64,000 nucleotides of DNA from DASUBN01 sp036263155 (GCA_036263155.1 DATAHN010000110.1:1-64000), one strand, 5' to 3'; shown: positions 50,925-63,530, counted from the first letter of the stretch. Translations and numbers: made by a program. Notes: generated by a model not told the origin, from the sequence alone.

Positions 50925-51512
50925 TCATCCGGTGCGCAGCGCGCCCTGCAGCGCGCGGCGGATGAACTCTTCGCTGCTCAGGCCGTCCTCCTTGATGGCG
51001 CGCAGCATCTGCGCCGCCTCCTGCGGCTTGTAGCCGAGCGAGACCAGCGCGCTCAGGGCCTCGTCCCGGGGGTGCGCGGAGACGCCGGCGGCGGCGGCGG
51101 CCCCGCCGATGTCGTCGAGGCGGTCGCGCATCTCCACCACCAGCCGCTCGGCGGTCTTCTTGCCGATGCCCGGCAGGCGCGTCAGCGCGGCGGTGTCGTT
51201 CTCCTGCACGCAGCGCACGAAGCCGTCCGCACTGATGCCGGAGAGGATGGTGAGCGCGAGCTTGGGGCCGACGCCGTTGACACGGATCAGGCTGCGAAAG
51301 AAGCGCCGCTCCGCCTCGCTGCCGAAGCCGAACAGCACGTGCGCGTCCTCGCGCACCGTGAGGTGGGTGTAGAGCGTGACCTCAGCGCCCGCCTCCGGCA
51401 GGTCGTAGAAGGTGGACATGGGCGCCTCCACCTCGTAGCCGACGCCGTGCACGTCGACGAGCAGGTGCGGCGGCTGCTTGCGCAGCAGCGTGCCACGCAG
51501 GAAGCCGATCAT
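50925..51512 (-). CDS. ruvA: Holliday junction DNA-binding subunit RuvA
   Basis: The 195-residue protein has an N-terminal OB fold (MIGFLRGTLLRKQPPHLLVD; GYEVEAPMSTFYDLP), two helix-hairpin-helix motifs (LIRVNGVGPKLALTILSG; LTRLPGIGKKTAERLVVE) and the C-terminal RuvB-binding helices (ALVSLGYKPQEAAQML). It overlaps ruvC by four bases. Confidence 0.98.
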   Translation of the reverse strand: MIGFLRGTLLRKQPPHLLVDVHGVGYEVEAPMSTFYDLPEAGAEVTLYTHLTVREDAHVLFGFGSEAERRFFRSLIRVNGVGPKLALTILSGISADGFVRCVQENDTAALTRLPGIGKKTAERLVVEMRDRLDDIGGAAAAAGVSAHPRDEALSALVSLGYKPQEAAQMLRAIKEDGLSSEEFIRRALQGALRTG

Positions 51513-52021
51513 CGCCGGCTCCCGGCGCGTACCAGCGCCGCCAGCTCCGCCTTGAGGCCGCGGCTATGGGCGTGGCAGATGGCGATGGCGAGCGCATCGG
51601 CGCTGTCCGCCTGCAGCTCGCCCTTGAGGCCGAGCAGGACCCGCATCATGTGCTGCACCTGCTCCTTGCCGGCGCCGCCCTTGCCCACTACCGCCAGCTT
51701 CACCGCGCGCGGCGTGTACTCGTGCAGCGGCACGCGCCGCACCAGCGTGCCGCAGATGGCGGCGGCGCGGGCCTGGCCCAGCTTCAGGGCGCTGTCCGCG
51801 TTCTTGTGCACGAAGGCGCGCTCCACCGCCACCTCGTCGGGGGAATACTGCTCGACGATCCCGGCCACGGCGAAGTAGATCTCCTCCAGCCGTTCCGGGA
51901 AGCTGCCACCGCCGGTGCGGATGTTGCCGCAGGCGACATAGCTGAGCTTCTGCCCCTCGCTCTCGATGATGCCGTAGCCGGTCGAGATGGAGCCGGGATC
52001 GATGCCGAGGATGCGCGGCAC
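51509..52021 (-). CDS. ruvC: Holliday junction resolvase RuvC
   Basis: The 170-residue endonuclease begins MPRILGIDPGSISTGYGIIE with the first catalytic Asp. VAVERAFVHKNADSALKLG carries the Glu, and DSADALAIAICH the last two Asp. It cuts four-way junctions symmetrically. It lies 10 bp after yebC, the standard yebC-ruvCAB order. Confidence 0.98.
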   Translation of the reverse strand: MPRILGIDPGSISTGYGIIESEGQKLSYVACGNIRTGGGSFPERLEEIYFAVAGIVEQYSPDEVAVERAFVHKNADSALKLGQARAAAICGTLVRRVPLHEYTPRAVKLAVVGKGGAGKEQVQHMMRVLLGLKGELQADSADALAIAICHAHSRGLKAELAALVRAGSRR

Positions 52022-52031
52022 GGGCGCCGGC

Positions 52032-52775
52032 TCATCCGGCCAAGGTCCGCAGGACCTCGTCGGGAAAATCGGCGTTGGAATAGACAGTCTGCACGTCGTC
52101 CAGGTTCTCGAGCGCCTCCAGGAGCTCCATCACGGACTCGGCGGCCTCGCCGACCACGGTCACGGAGGTGGACGCACGCAGCGTGATCTCGGCGGACTCC
52201 GGCTTGAGCCCCGCCTTCTCCATGGAGTCCTTCACCTTGAGGAAGTCGTCCGGGTCGGTCAGCACCTCGATGCTGCCGTCGTTCACCACGTCCTCGGCGC
52301 CTGCCTCGAGCGCGGCTTCCATGACCTTGTCCTCCCCGATGCTCCCGGGGAAAGCCAGCACGCCGCACTTGTTGAACAGGTAGCTCACGGAGCCGTCCGC
52401 GCCCAGATTGCCGCCGTGCTTGGTGAAGGCGTGGCGCACCTCGGCCACGGTACGGGTTCGGTTGTCGGACATGCAGTCCACGATGATGGCGACGCCGCCG
52501 GGGCCGTAGCCCTCGTAGCGTATGTCCTCGATAGCCGTACCTTCTTCACCACCGGCACCGCGCTTGATGGCGCGCTCGATGGTATCCCGGGTCATGTTGG
52601 CGGTGAGCGCCCGGTCGATGGCGAGGCGCAGCCGCGGGTTGTTGGCGGGGTCCGGGTCGCCGCGCTTGGCCGCGGTGGTGATCTCACGGATGCAGCGCGT
52701 GAACAGCTTGCCGCGCTTGGCGTCCTGGACGCCCTTGCGGTGCTGGATGTTGGCCCATTTGCTATGCCCGGCCAT
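52032..52775 (-). CDS. yebC: YebC/PmpR family protein
   Basis: The 247-residue protein begins MAGHSKWANIQHRKGVQDAK, the family signature, with GYGPGGVAIIVDCMSDNRTR and later AEITLRASTSVTV. Members act as transcription regulators or, in the TACO1-like view, as factors helping ribosomes through Pro-rich sequences. It begins the ruvCAB operon. Confidence 0.97.
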   Translation of the reverse strand: MAGHSKWANIQHRKGVQDAKRGKLFTRCIREITTAAKRGDPDPANNPRLRLAIDRALTANMTRDTIERAIKRGAGGEEGTAIEDIRYEGYGPGGVAIIVDCMSDNRTRTVAEVRHAFTKHGGNLGADGSVSYLFNKCGVLAFPGSIGEDKVMEAALEAGAEDVVNDGSIEVLTDPDDFLKVKDSMEKAGLKPESAEITLRASTSVTVVGEAAESVMELLEALENLDDVQTVYSNADFPDEVLRTLAG

Positions 52776-52793
52776 CGTCGGATCCCGTGCGCC

Positions 52794-53357
52794 TCAGAAG
52801 GTGAGAGACATGCCCACGATGACGGAGCTGTCGAGCGTGATGTTATTGCTGCCGTTGAAGGCGGCCTGCACGTAGCGGTAGCCCACGTACACGTCGGCGG
52901 TGCGCAGGATCTGGTAGTTGCCGGTCACCCGCGCCTGCATGTAGCGGTCCACGCTCTGGAACGAGACGATGCTGGGAGCAAAGTACAGTTCGCCGCCGAT
53001 GGCGAAGCGGTTGAAGGTGGGCCAGGTGTAACGGAAGTGGGCGCCGACGCCGAGCGCCTCGCCGTTGTCGATACCGCCCTTGGGGCTGAGGTAGAAAAAC
53101 TTGCCGCCCACGCCGAAGATCAGCGGCGAGCCCACCGGACTGGCATTGCCGACCAGGTCCAGGCTCGCGTCCAGCACGTCCACCTTGTCGGTGTGGTGCA
53201 GGTAGCCGAGGCCGGCCTCGAGGCCGGAATCGGTCAGGTTGGTGGTGAAGTCCACGGCCACGGCATTGCTGGCCAGGTTGAAGTCGAGGTTGGCGCCCTG
53301 GGCGGCGAAGGCCGCGGTGGCGAGGACCAGGAACAGGCCGGCATGGTGAAGCCTCAT
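52794..53357 (-). CDS. YfaZ-type outer-membrane protein
   Basis: The 187-residue product has a signal peptide ending near AAQGA and then amphipathic beta strands (ANLDFNLASNAVAVDFTTNL; GLGYLHHTD; GVGAHFRYTWPTFNRF; VYVGYRYVQAAFNGSNN), ending IVGMSLTF with a terminal Phe. This pattern and size fit the YfaZ family of small barrels; function is unknown. It ends 18 bp before yebC. A GGTGC/GCACC hairpin and the motif CCTATCTATATG lie in its leader, shared with divergent relA. Confidence 0.8.
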   Translation of the reverse strand: MRLHHAGLFLVLATAAFAAQGANLDFNLASNAVAVDFTTNLTDSGLEAGLGYLHHTDKVDVLDASLDLVGNASPVGSPLIFGVGGKFFYLSPKGGIDNGEALGVGAHFRYTWPTFNRFAIGGELYFAPSIVSFQSVDRYMQARVTGNYQILRTADVYVGYRYVQAAFNGSNNITLDSSVIVGMSLTF

Positions 53358-53455
53358 GGACGGGTCTCCCTTGGGAATTCCGGTGCAAAAGGCACCTATC
53401 TATATGATACCGTTAAACGCCGAACCTGACATCCGCGCACTTGCGCCTTGCGACC

Positions 53456-55552
53456 ATGCCTTCACGCTCCTCGCCCGGAAATCCCACGCTGCCCCCGCTG
53501 GAGCAATCCTTCGGGCCGGCCGCGACGGATGCGCGTGCGCAGGGCATCGGTGCGATCCTGCAGGCGCTGGAACTCGACCCCGTCATCGTGCACGCCGGCA
53601 TGGCGGTACCGCTGGCGGAGACGGGCCTGCTCGATGCCGACAGCCTGGACACGCACATCGGTCCTGACGCGGCGCGGCTCGCGCGCGAGGTGCTGGCCCT
53701 GCCCGGCCTGGATGCGGTGGGCGGCCAGGAAGCGCCGCTCTCCTCCGTCCAGGCGGAGAACCTGCGCAAGCTGCTCTTGGCGGTGATCCGCGACGGCCGG
53801 GTGATGGTTATCCGCCTGGCGGAGCGGCTGTACGCCCTGCGGGAGGCCAAGGCCCTGCCGGCGGCGGAGCAGCGGCGCCTGGCCGCCGCCACCCGCGGCA
53901 TCTACGCGCCCCTCGCCAACCGCCTCGGCATCTGGCAGCTCAAGTGGGAGCTGGAGGACCTGGCGTTCCGCTATCTGGAGCCGCAGCACTACCGGGAGAT
54001 CGCCTCCTGGCTCAAGGAGCGGCGCAGCGACCGGGAGGCTTACCTCGCCGCCGCTTCGGAGGAGCTCGCCGCCCGGCTGGCCGCCGCCGGCATCGCCGCC
54101 GAGGTGGTGGGCCGGCCCAAACACATCTACAGCATCTGGCGGAAGATGCAGCGCAAGGGCCTCTCCTTCGAGGACATGTACGACCTCAACGCGCTGCGCG
54201 TGCTGGTGGACGACGTGCCCGCCTGCTACGCCGCACTGGGCGCGGTGCACGGGCTGTGGCGCCACATCGCCCGGGAGTTCGACGACTACATCGCCGCCCC
54301 CAAGGACAACTTCTACCGCTCGCTGCACACCGCGGTGCTGGGCCCAGGCGGGCGCGCCCTGGAGATCCAGATCCGCACCCTCGACATGCACCGCCACGCC
54401 GAGTTCGGCGTGGCCTCCCACTGGCGCTACAAGGAGGGCGTGCGCTACGACCCGGCCCTGGAGACCCGAATCGGCTGGATGCGCCAGCTCCTGGCGCCGG
54501 GGGCGGACGAGGACTTCATCGAGCGCTTCCGTAGCGAACTCGTGGAGGAGCGGGTCTACGTGCTCACGCCGAGGGGCGACGTGTTCGACCTGCCAAGGGG
54601 CGCCACCGCCCTCGACTTCGCCTACTACGTGCACACCGACGTGGGCCATCGCTGCCGCGGCGCGCGCATCAACGGCCGCATGGCGCCCATCAGCCAGGTG
54701 CTGGCGGACGGCGACCAGGTGGACATCCAGACCGCCCGAAACGGCGAGCCGAGCCGCGACTGGCTCAACCCCCAGGCGGGTTACCTCAACACACCGCGCG
54801 CCCGCGACAAGTTGCGCGCGTTCTTCCGCCAGCAGGACCGCGGCCTCAACGTCAGCTACGGACGCGACAGCCTGGAGCGGGAGCTGGACCGGCTCGCACT
54901 GCGGGACTTCCGCCACGACCGGTTGCTGAAGCATTTCCCCTTCGAGAGCCTGGAAGACCTGTTCGCGGCGCTCGGCGCGGGAGACCTCTCCCCTGCCCAG
55001 ATCGCCGGCGCGATCCAGCGCGAGCTCGCGCAGGAGCGCCCGCCGGCACCGCCGCGCCCGGCGCGCGTACCGCGCGCGCGCAAGACGCATGGACCCGCGG
55101 TGGTGCTACCGGGCGTCGAAGGCGCGGTGCTGGTGTCGCTGGCGCGCTGCTGCTACCCGGTGCCGGGCGAGGCGATCCGCGGCTACATCACCCAGGGCCA
55201 CGGCATCACCGTGCACCGCATGAACTGCGCAAGCCTGGCGCGCCTCACGGTGCGCGCGCCGCAGCGACTCACGGACCTGCGCTGGGGAGCGGACACCGCC
55301 CAGGGCCATCCGGCGGAGGTGGAGCTGGAGGCACGCGACCGGCGCGGCCTGCTCAACGACGTGATGGCGCTGCTTGCGGATGAGCAGCTCAGGCTCATCA
55401 CGCTGGACACCCAACCCGATGCGGACGCAGGAATGTTACGCCTGCGACTCACCGTGAGCGTACCCGGGCTGCCGCAGCTCTCGCGGCTCCTGCAACGCCT
55501 GACGCAGATACCCGGCGTGCAGCATGCCGCACGGGTAGCGCAAGGGCGCTAA
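53456..55552 (+). CDS. relA: GTP pyrophosphokinase RelA
   Basis: The ribosome-associated enzyme makes (p)ppGpp in the stringent response. The 698-residue product has an N-terminal pseudo-hydrolase domain lacking the HD motif (VPLAETGLLDADSLDTHIG in its place), then the synthetase domain: RPKHIYSIWRKMQRKG, DLNALRVLVDDVPACYAALG, EFDDYIAAPKDNFYRSLHTA and AEFGVASHWRYKEG. The TGS domain begins VYVLTPRGDVFDLPRGATAL. A zinc-finger-like region (LARCCYPVPGEAIRGYIT; NCASLARL) and a C-terminal ACT domain follow. The ATG at 53456 is preferred to a TTG 15 bases upstream. It is of the synthesis-only RelA type. Confidence 0.94.
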   Translation: MPSRSSPGNPTLPPLEQSFGPAATDARAQGIGAILQALELDPVIVHAGMAVPLAETGLLDADSLDTHIGPDAARLAREVLALPGLDAVGGQEAPLSSVQAENLRKLLLAVIRDGRVMVIRLAERLYALREAKALPAAEQRRLAAATRGIYAPLANRLGIWQLKWELEDLAFRYLEPQHYREIASWLKERRSDREAYLAAASEELAARLAAAGIAAEVVGRPKHIYSIWRKMQRKGLSFEDMYDLNALRVLVDDVPACYAALGAVHGLWRHIAREFDDYIAAPKDNFYRSLHTAVLGPGGRALEIQIRTLDMHRHAEFGVASHWRYKEGVRYDPALETRIGWMRQLLAPGADEDFIERFRSELVEERVYVLTPRGDVFDLPRGATALDFAYYVHTDVGHRCRGARINGRMAPISQVLADGDQVDIQTARNGEPSRDWLNPQAGYLNTPRARDKLRAFFRQQDRGLNVSYGRDSLERELDRLALRDFRHDRLLKHFPFESLEDLFAALGAGDLSPAQIAGAIQRELAQERPPAPPRPARVPRARKTHGPAVVLPGVEGAVLVSLARCCYPVPGEAIRGYITQGHGITVHRMNCASLARLTVRAPQRLTDLRWGADTAQGHPAEVELEARDRRGLLNDVMALLADEQLRLITLDTQPDADAGMLRLRLTVSVPGLPQLSRLLQRLTQIPGVQHAARVAQGR

Positions 55553-55578
55553 ATTTCAAGATATCTTTAAGGTCGTGG

Positions 55579-55589
55579 CTGTAATACAG
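55579..55589. promoter_or_regulatory. Small palindrome before the glucosaminidase gene
   Basis: CTGTA-A-TACAG is a perfect 11-bp dyad eight bases before the ATG at 55597; another palindrome, AAGATATCTT (55558-55567), lies just upstream. They may form an operator, but no clear promoter is seen. Confidence 0.3.
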
Positions 55590-55596
55590 TCCGGCC

Positions 55597-56568
55597 ATGC
55601 GTTCCACCCGCAAGAGACGCCGCCCGGGCCGGGCCCCGCAGAAGCCGGCTCCGTCCAAGCTGGCCCGCCTGGGCCGCGTGGCGCTGTACACACTGTTCGG
55701 CTTGCTGCCGCTCACGGTGGCCTGGTTCATCGCACGCCAGTACCAGCACATCCGCGCCGCGCAGGTGCCTTCCATCGAGAACGTGCAGCTCATCCCCATC
55801 AAGCCGCCCTCCGCCGAGGCGCTCAAGAACATCTTCTCCAGCGAGGACTACGACTGGCCGCCGCAGGACACGGTGCCACCCTTCGCGGTGCAGGCACTGC
55901 CCTACGGACTGGACACGCTGGACAAGGCCGAGAAGAAGACGGTGTTCTACCGCGCGCTGCTGCCCATCGTGCTCGCCGAGAACTCCCGCATCTGGAACGA
56001 GCGGGTGTTCCTGCTGCAGCAGTTCGGCCTGGGCGCGGTGGACGTGCAGAGCGATGCCGGGCGCGAGGTGGCGCGCATCGCGGACCGCTACCGGGTGGAC
56101 GGAGACCTCAACGAGCCCGCCACCCGCGACACGCTGCTGAGGCGCGTGGACGTGGTGCCGGTGACGCTGGTGCTGGCCCAGGCGGCGCAGGAGAGCGGCT
56201 GGGGAACCTCGCGCTTCGCGCTGGAGTCCAACAACCTGTTCGGCATCTGGACCTGGGACGAGGACGCGGGCTCGGTGCCCCTGAACCGCCGCACCGACGC
56301 CACCCACATGGTGCGGGTGTACCCGGACATCGAGACCTCGGTGCGGGCCTACCTGCACAACATCAACATCGGCTTCGCCTACACCGACTTCCGGGACCTG
56401 CGTGCCGACATGCGCTCTGCCGGCAAGCCGCTGGATCCCTTCGCCCTGGCCGGCACCCTGGACCGCTATTCCGCCGCGGGCGACATCTACGTGAATGACA
56501 TCCGCCAGATGCTGCACAGCAACGAGCTGGACAAGCTCAGTGCGCTGACCCTCGATCCTATGAATTGA
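55597..56568 (+). CDS. Bax-like glucosaminidase-domain protein
   Basis: The 323-residue protein has a basic N terminus, one membrane helix (VALYTLFGLLPLTVAWFIA) and a periplasmic domain. KTVFYRALLPIVLAENSRI and RVDVVPVTLVLAQAAQESGW, with the catalytic Glu in AQESGWG, followed by SNNLFGIWTW, are hallmarks of the Bax/FlgJ-type glucosaminidase family. It probably cleaves peptidoglycan glycan chains. It lies 44 bp after relA. The length fits E. coli Bax (274) with an N-terminal extension. Confidence 0.88.
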   Translation: MRSTRKRRRPGRAPQKPAPSKLARLGRVALYTLFGLLPLTVAWFIARQYQHIRAAQVPSIENVQLIPIKPPSAEALKNIFSSEDYDWPPQDTVPPFAVQALPYGLDTLDKAEKKTVFYRALLPIVLAENSRIWNERVFLLQQFGLGAVDVQSDAGREVARIADRYRVDGDLNEPATRDTLLRRVDVVPVTLVLAQAAQESGWGTSRFALESNNLFGIWTWDEDAGSVPLNRRTDATHMVRVYPDIETSVRAYLHNINIGFAYTDFRDLRADMRSAGKPLDPFALAGTLDRYSAAGDIYVNDIRQMLHSNELDKLSALTLDPMN

Positions 56569-56580
56569 TCTCGTTTCGGC

Positions 56581-57636
56581 TTAAGGGGCGAGCAGCCACA
56601 TATGGCTGTACCAGAAGTAGCGGCCCTTGGAATAAGCAGTGCAGTTGTAGCGGTCGCGGCCCGGGTCCAGGGGCTTGTCTGCCTGGATCGTGAAACGGGT
56701 CTTCTCGGCGTCGAGCCAGCTCAAGACCATCTCCGGACCGTTCTGGTAGCAGTGCACGGAAGCTGCCGGCACCGCGCCGGGCTCAAGCTGCATCTCCAGC
56801 TTGGGCGGATTGTTGCCATGGATCTCGGGATCCCAGGGCATCGCTGACTTGATTGGCAGCGGCAGTGCCGCCGCCTTGATGGCGAACTCGCTCACCGCTC
56901 CATAGTGTTCACTGATGGGGAAACGCGGCAGCGCACGCGGATCCAGCGGCGCGGCCAGCACGCCCGCCTGCTGGCCGAAGGCTACGTAGCCCATGCCGTT
57001 CACCAGCTTCACCAAGTCCTCGTTGAACTCGCCGTAGGGATAGGCGAAGAGCTTCGGATCCCGGTTCACATCCTTGCCCACTTCCGCCTCGAGGCGTCCC
57101 TCGGCCTTGCCGATGTCGGCCCGCACCCGGTCAGCCCAGGCCAGGTCCGATTCGCCCTTACGCCGGAACGGCAGGTGGCCGTGGTCGGCGGCATGGTTCG
57201 CCAGGGTGCCACCGTTGGCGGCGAGCTCCTTGAGCTCATCCCAGCTCATGAAGTCGGGCTCGCCGGCGTCCACGCTGTCGGTGCTCACGAACACCGTGAA
57301 GGGCCAGCCGCGGGCCTTGAGCAGGGGATACGCGTTGTCGTGGAAGGACTTGAAGGCGTCGTCCACGGTGATGGCCACCACGTGGTCCGGCAGCGCGTGG
57401 CCGGCCTGCAGCTCCGTGACGATGCGTGGCAGGGACCACACCTCGTAGTGGTTCTCGGCGAGCCAGTCGAGCTGCGCCTGGAACTGCTCGACCTTGGTGT
57501 CGGTGCTGGGGTAGCGGTCGTCGCCGAACCGGTGGTAGATGAACACCACGGCATGGGAAGGCACACCCGCGGCCGCCTCACCCGGCGAGGGCAGGCAGGC
57601 GAGCAGGCACAGCAGCGATGCGATCAGTCTCCCCAT
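56581..57636 (-). CDS. Secreted polysaccharide deacetylase family protein
   Basis: The product has 351 residues with a signal peptide ending near GEAAAG. The NodB-like domain has VVFIYHRFGDDRYPS, the catalytic Asp motif AITVDDAFKSFHDN, FTVFVSTDSV, the metal His pair in TLANHAADHGHLPF and FAYPYGEFN. This is closest to PgaB-like deacetylases. A C-terminal beta domain of about 100 residues (MQLEPGAVPAASVHCYQNG) follows and may bind sugar. It could deacetylate a surface polysaccharide or peptidoglycan. It converges with the glucosaminidase gene, 12 bp away. Confidence 0.85.
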   Translation of the reverse strand: MGRLIASLLCLLACLPSPGEAAAGVPSHAVVFIYHRFGDDRYPSTDTKVEQFQAQLDWLAENHYEVWSLPRIVTELQAGHALPDHVVAITVDDAFKSFHDNAYPLLKARGWPFTVFVSTDSVDAGEPDFMSWDELKELAANGGTLANHAADHGHLPFRRKGESDLAWADRVRADIGKAEGRLEAEVGKDVNRDPKLFAYPYGEFNEDLVKLVNGMGYVAFGQQAGVLAAPLDPRALPRFPISEHYGAVSEFAIKAAALPLPIKSAMPWDPEIHGNNPPKLEMQLEPGAVPAASVHCYQNGPEMVLSWLDAEKTRFTIQADKPLDPGRDRYNCTAYSKGRYFWYSHMWLLAP

Positions 57637-57667
57637 GCCGCTACCCTACTCCGCCCCCTATATAAAA

Positions 57668-57691
57668 AGAAGGCGCCTTGAGGCGCCTTCT
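57668..57691 (-). terminator. lpd terminator
   Basis: On the minus strand AGAAGGCGCC / GGCGCCTTCT with a TCAA loop is followed by TTTTATATA, a strong intrinsic terminator after lpd. Confidence 0.9.
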
Positions 57692-57712
57692 CATATCGTC
57701 AAATCAATATGT

Positions 57713-59146
57713 CTATTTGTTGATGGCGTGGATCGCGCGCTTGTCCACCGAGAGCGAGGCTTCATGCATGGATTCCGACAGGGTCGGGTGCGCATGGATG
57801 GTGCGCTGGAGGTCCTCGGCGCTGGCACGGAATTCCATGGCCACCACCGCTTCCGAGAGCATCTCCGAGGCCATGGGCCCCACGATGTGCACGCCCAGGA
57901 TCTCGTCGGTGTCGGCATGGGCCAGCATCTTCACCATGCCGGCGGCAGCTTCCATGGCCTTGGCGCGGCCGTTGGCGGCGAAGGGGAAGGTCCCCACCTT
58001 GTAACGGGTACCCTTCTTCTTCAGCTCCTCCTCGGTCTTGCCGACCCAGGCGATCTCGGGCCAGGTGTAGATGATCGAGGGGATCACGTCGTAGTTCATC
58101 TCCGAGACCTTGCCGGCGATGAGGTCTGCGACCATCACGCCCTCCTCGGAGCCCTTGTGGGCCAGCATCGGGCCGCGCACGCAGTCGCCGATGGCCCATA
58201 CGTTGGGCACGCCGGTGCGGCACTCGTGATCCACCTTGATGAAGCCGCGCTCATCCAACTGCACGCCGGTGCCGTCCTCGAGCAGGTTCCTCGTCGCCGG
58301 GCGGCGGCCCACTGCCACGATGAGCTTGTCCACTTCCAGCTTCTGCTTGCCGTCCTTGTCGTCATAGCTGACGCTGATGCCGGACTTGCCCTTCTCCGCG
58401 CCGGTGACCTTGGCGCCCAGGCGGATGTCGAGGCCCTGCTTGCGGAACTGGCGCTCCGCGTCCTTGGCGATCTGCTGGTCGGCCATGAAAAGGAAGCTGT
58501 CCATCGCCTCGAGGATGGTGACCTGCGCGCCGAGGCGCTGCCACACGCTGCCGAGCTCCAGGCCGATGACGCCGCCGCCGATGACGCCCAGGCGCTTGGG
58601 CACCTCGGTGAAGTCCAGCGCGCCCCAGGAGTCCACGATGTCCTTGCGGTCGAAGGCCGCGACCTTGAGCTCCACGGGCTCGGAACCCGCCGCCAACACC
58701 ACGGTCTTGGCCTCGATGACCTCCTTCTTCTTGGGGTCGTCGAAGTCAGTCACCTCCACCTTGTTGCCCTTGAGCAGGCGGCCGGTGCCGCGGATGCCGG
58801 TGACGTTGTTGGACTTGAAGAGCTGGGCGATGCCGCCCGTGAGGCTCGAGGTGATCTTGCCCTTGCGCGCCTGCATGGCGGCGATGTCCATGCTGACGGT
58901 GCCCACCTTCACGCCGTGGGACGCGAACTCATGGGTGGCCTTGTGGTACATCTCCGAGGATTCGAGCAGCGCCTTGGAGGGGATGCAGCCCGCGTTCAGG
59001 CAGGTGCCGCCGAAGGCGTGCTTGCCGTCCGGATTCTTCCAGTTGTCCACGCAGGCGGTCTTGAGGCCGTTCTGGGCGGCGCGGATCGCGGACACATAGC
59101 CCGCGGGACCGCCGCCGATCACGACCACATCGAAACTCTGGCTCAT
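57713..59146 (-). CDS. lpd: Dihydrolipoyl dehydrogenase (E3)
   Basis: The flavoenzyme reoxidises lipoamide in 2-oxo acid dehydrogenase complexes. The 477-residue product has FAD motif VVVIGGGPAGYVSAIRAAQ, the redox disulfide GGTCLNAGCIPSKALL, NAD motif LGVIGGGVIGLELGSVW and the C-terminal His-Glu in IHAHPTLSESMHE. It is the last gene of sucA-sucB-lpd, which suggests that it serves the oxoglutarate complex. A hairpin lies in the gap before it, and a strong terminator follows. Confidence 0.96.
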   Translation of the reverse strand: MSQSFDVVVIGGGPAGYVSAIRAAQNGLKTACVDNWKNPDGKHAFGGTCLNAGCIPSKALLESSEMYHKATHEFASHGVKVGTVSMDIAAMQARKGKITSSLTGGIAQLFKSNNVTGIRGTGRLLKGNKVEVTDFDDPKKKEVIEAKTVVLAAGSEPVELKVAAFDRKDIVDSWGALDFTEVPKRLGVIGGGVIGLELGSVWQRLGAQVTILEAMDSFLFMADQQIAKDAERQFRKQGLDIRLGAKVTGAEKGKSGISVSYDDKDGKQKLEVDKLIVAVGRRPATRNLLEDGTGVQLDERGFIKVDHECRTGVPNVWAIGDCVRGPMLAHKGSEEGVMVADLIAGKVSEMNYDVIPSIIYTWPEIAWVGKTEEELKKKGTRYKVGTFPFAANGRAKAMEAAAGMVKMLAHADTDEILGVHIVGPMASEMLSEAVVAMEFRASAEDLQRTIHAHPTLSESMHEASLSVDKRAIHAINK

Positions 59147-59173
59147 GGCGTTTTCCTTTGTCTTCCAGAAACG

Positions 59174-59193
59174 ACGGCCCCCGCAGGGGCCGT
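59174..59193. repeat. Hairpin in the sucB-lpd gap
   Basis: ACGGCCCC / GGGGCCGT form an 8-bp stem with a CGCA loop, without a clear U tract. It may set the relative amounts of sucB and lpd mRNA. Confidence 0.5.
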
Positions 59194-59215
59194 CGCCGTC
59201 ACTTTGATATGGGCA

Positions 59216-60459
59216 TCAGATCCCGAGCACGAGGCGCGCCGGGTCTTCCAGGGATTCCTTGATGGACACGAGGGTGAGCACCGCTTCCTTACCGTCGATG
59301 ATGCGGTGGTCGTAGGTGAGCGCGATGTACATCATGGGGCGCGCCACCACCTGGCCATCCACCACCACGGCGCGGTCCTTGGTGGCATGCATGCCGAGGA
59401 TCGCGCTCTGGGGCGGATTGATGATGGGCGTGGACATCAGCGAGCCAAACACGCCGCCGTTGGTGATGGTGAAGGTACCGCCGGTGAGCTCCTCGATGCC
59501 GATCTTGCCGTCGCGGGCGCGCGCGGCCATGTCGCCCAAGGTCTTCTCCACGTCCGCGAAGCTCATCTGGTCCGCGTCGCGCAGCACCGGGGTCACCAGG
59601 CCCTTGGGCGTGGAGACCGCGACGCTGATGTCCCAGTAGTCGTGGTACACGATGTCGTTGCCTTCCACCGAGGCGTTCACCACCGGGTACTTCTTGAGGG
59701 CCTCGACGGCGGCCTTGACGAAGAAGGACATGAAACCAAGCTTCACGCCGTGCTCCTTCTCGAACTTGTCCTTGTACTTGGCGCGCAGCGCCATCACCGC
59801 CGAGAGGTCCACCTCGTTGAACGAGGTGAGCATCACAGTGTTGGTCTGGGACTGGGTCAGGCGCTCGGCGATGCGGGCGCGCATGCGCGTCATGGGCACG
59901 CGGCGGTCCTCGCGGGCGCCGCTACGCGCCGGAGCGCGCGCCGCGGGAGCGGCGGCAGGTGCCGGCGCGGAGGACTGCGCGCCGCCGCGGTTTGCCATGT
60001 AATCCAGCACGTCGCCCTTGGTGAGGCGGCCGTCGCGGGCCGTGCCCCTGATCTGGGACGGGTCCAGCTTGTTCTCTTCGACGAGGCGTCGCACCGAGGG
60101 GCTGAGAGGCATGTCGGCGCCACCGGCAGGTGCGCTGGCCTGAGCCGGAGCGGCAGCAGCTGCGGGCGCCGGGGCCGGAGCGGGTGCAGGGGCAGCCTTG
60201 GCGGCAGGCGCCGCTGCGGCACCGGCCCCCTCTTCCAGGATCGCGAGCACCTGGCCCGCGCCGACGGTGGTGCCGTCCTCGACGCGGATCTCCTTGAGCA
60301 CACCCGACACCGGCGCCGGGACTTCCAGCACCACCTTGTCGGTCTCGATGTCCACCAGGTTCTCGTCGCGGTTCACCGCATCGCCGGGCTTCTTGTGCCA
60401 GCTGACGAGGGTCGCGTCCTGCACGGACTCGGGCAGCTGGGGGACCTTTATTTCGATGC

Positions 60460-60463
<4 letters not shown>
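59216..60463 (-). CDS. sucB: Oxoglutarate dehydrogenase E2, dihydrolipoyl succinyltransferase
   Basis: The 415-residue enzyme has an N-terminal lipoyl domain with the lipoylated Lys in DIETDKVVLEVPAPVSGVL, an Ala/Pro-rich linker, an E3-binding domain (PSVRRLVEENKLDPSQI) and a C-terminal catalytic domain with the active-site ALTYDHRIIDGKEAVLTL. The second linker also contains Ala/Pro repeats. It forms the 24-mer core of the complex. The ATG overlaps the sucA stop by four bases. Confidence 0.97.
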
Positions 60464-63348
<2,885 letters not shown>

Positions 63349-63530
63349 TCAGTTCAGCGGACGGCCAGCGGATGACGCGCCCGCGACGACTATGAAAATG
63401 GCAACGTATTCAAGAGACTTACGGCAATCTCCCTAAGAGACACCCGCTCAGGCCGCAGTTGGATAGTGTAGCCCAAGGGACCTTGCCGAGGAAAGGCGCA
63501 GCGCGCCCCGCGCGGAAAACCCCGGGGATT

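Noticed and set aside
51500..55100. Possible toxin-antitoxin pair near relA or the PIN-PhoH gene
   Set aside because: The PIN domain is fused to PhoH and its neighbour is a peroxiredoxin; relA is full length. No small antitoxin-like gene is adjacent to either.
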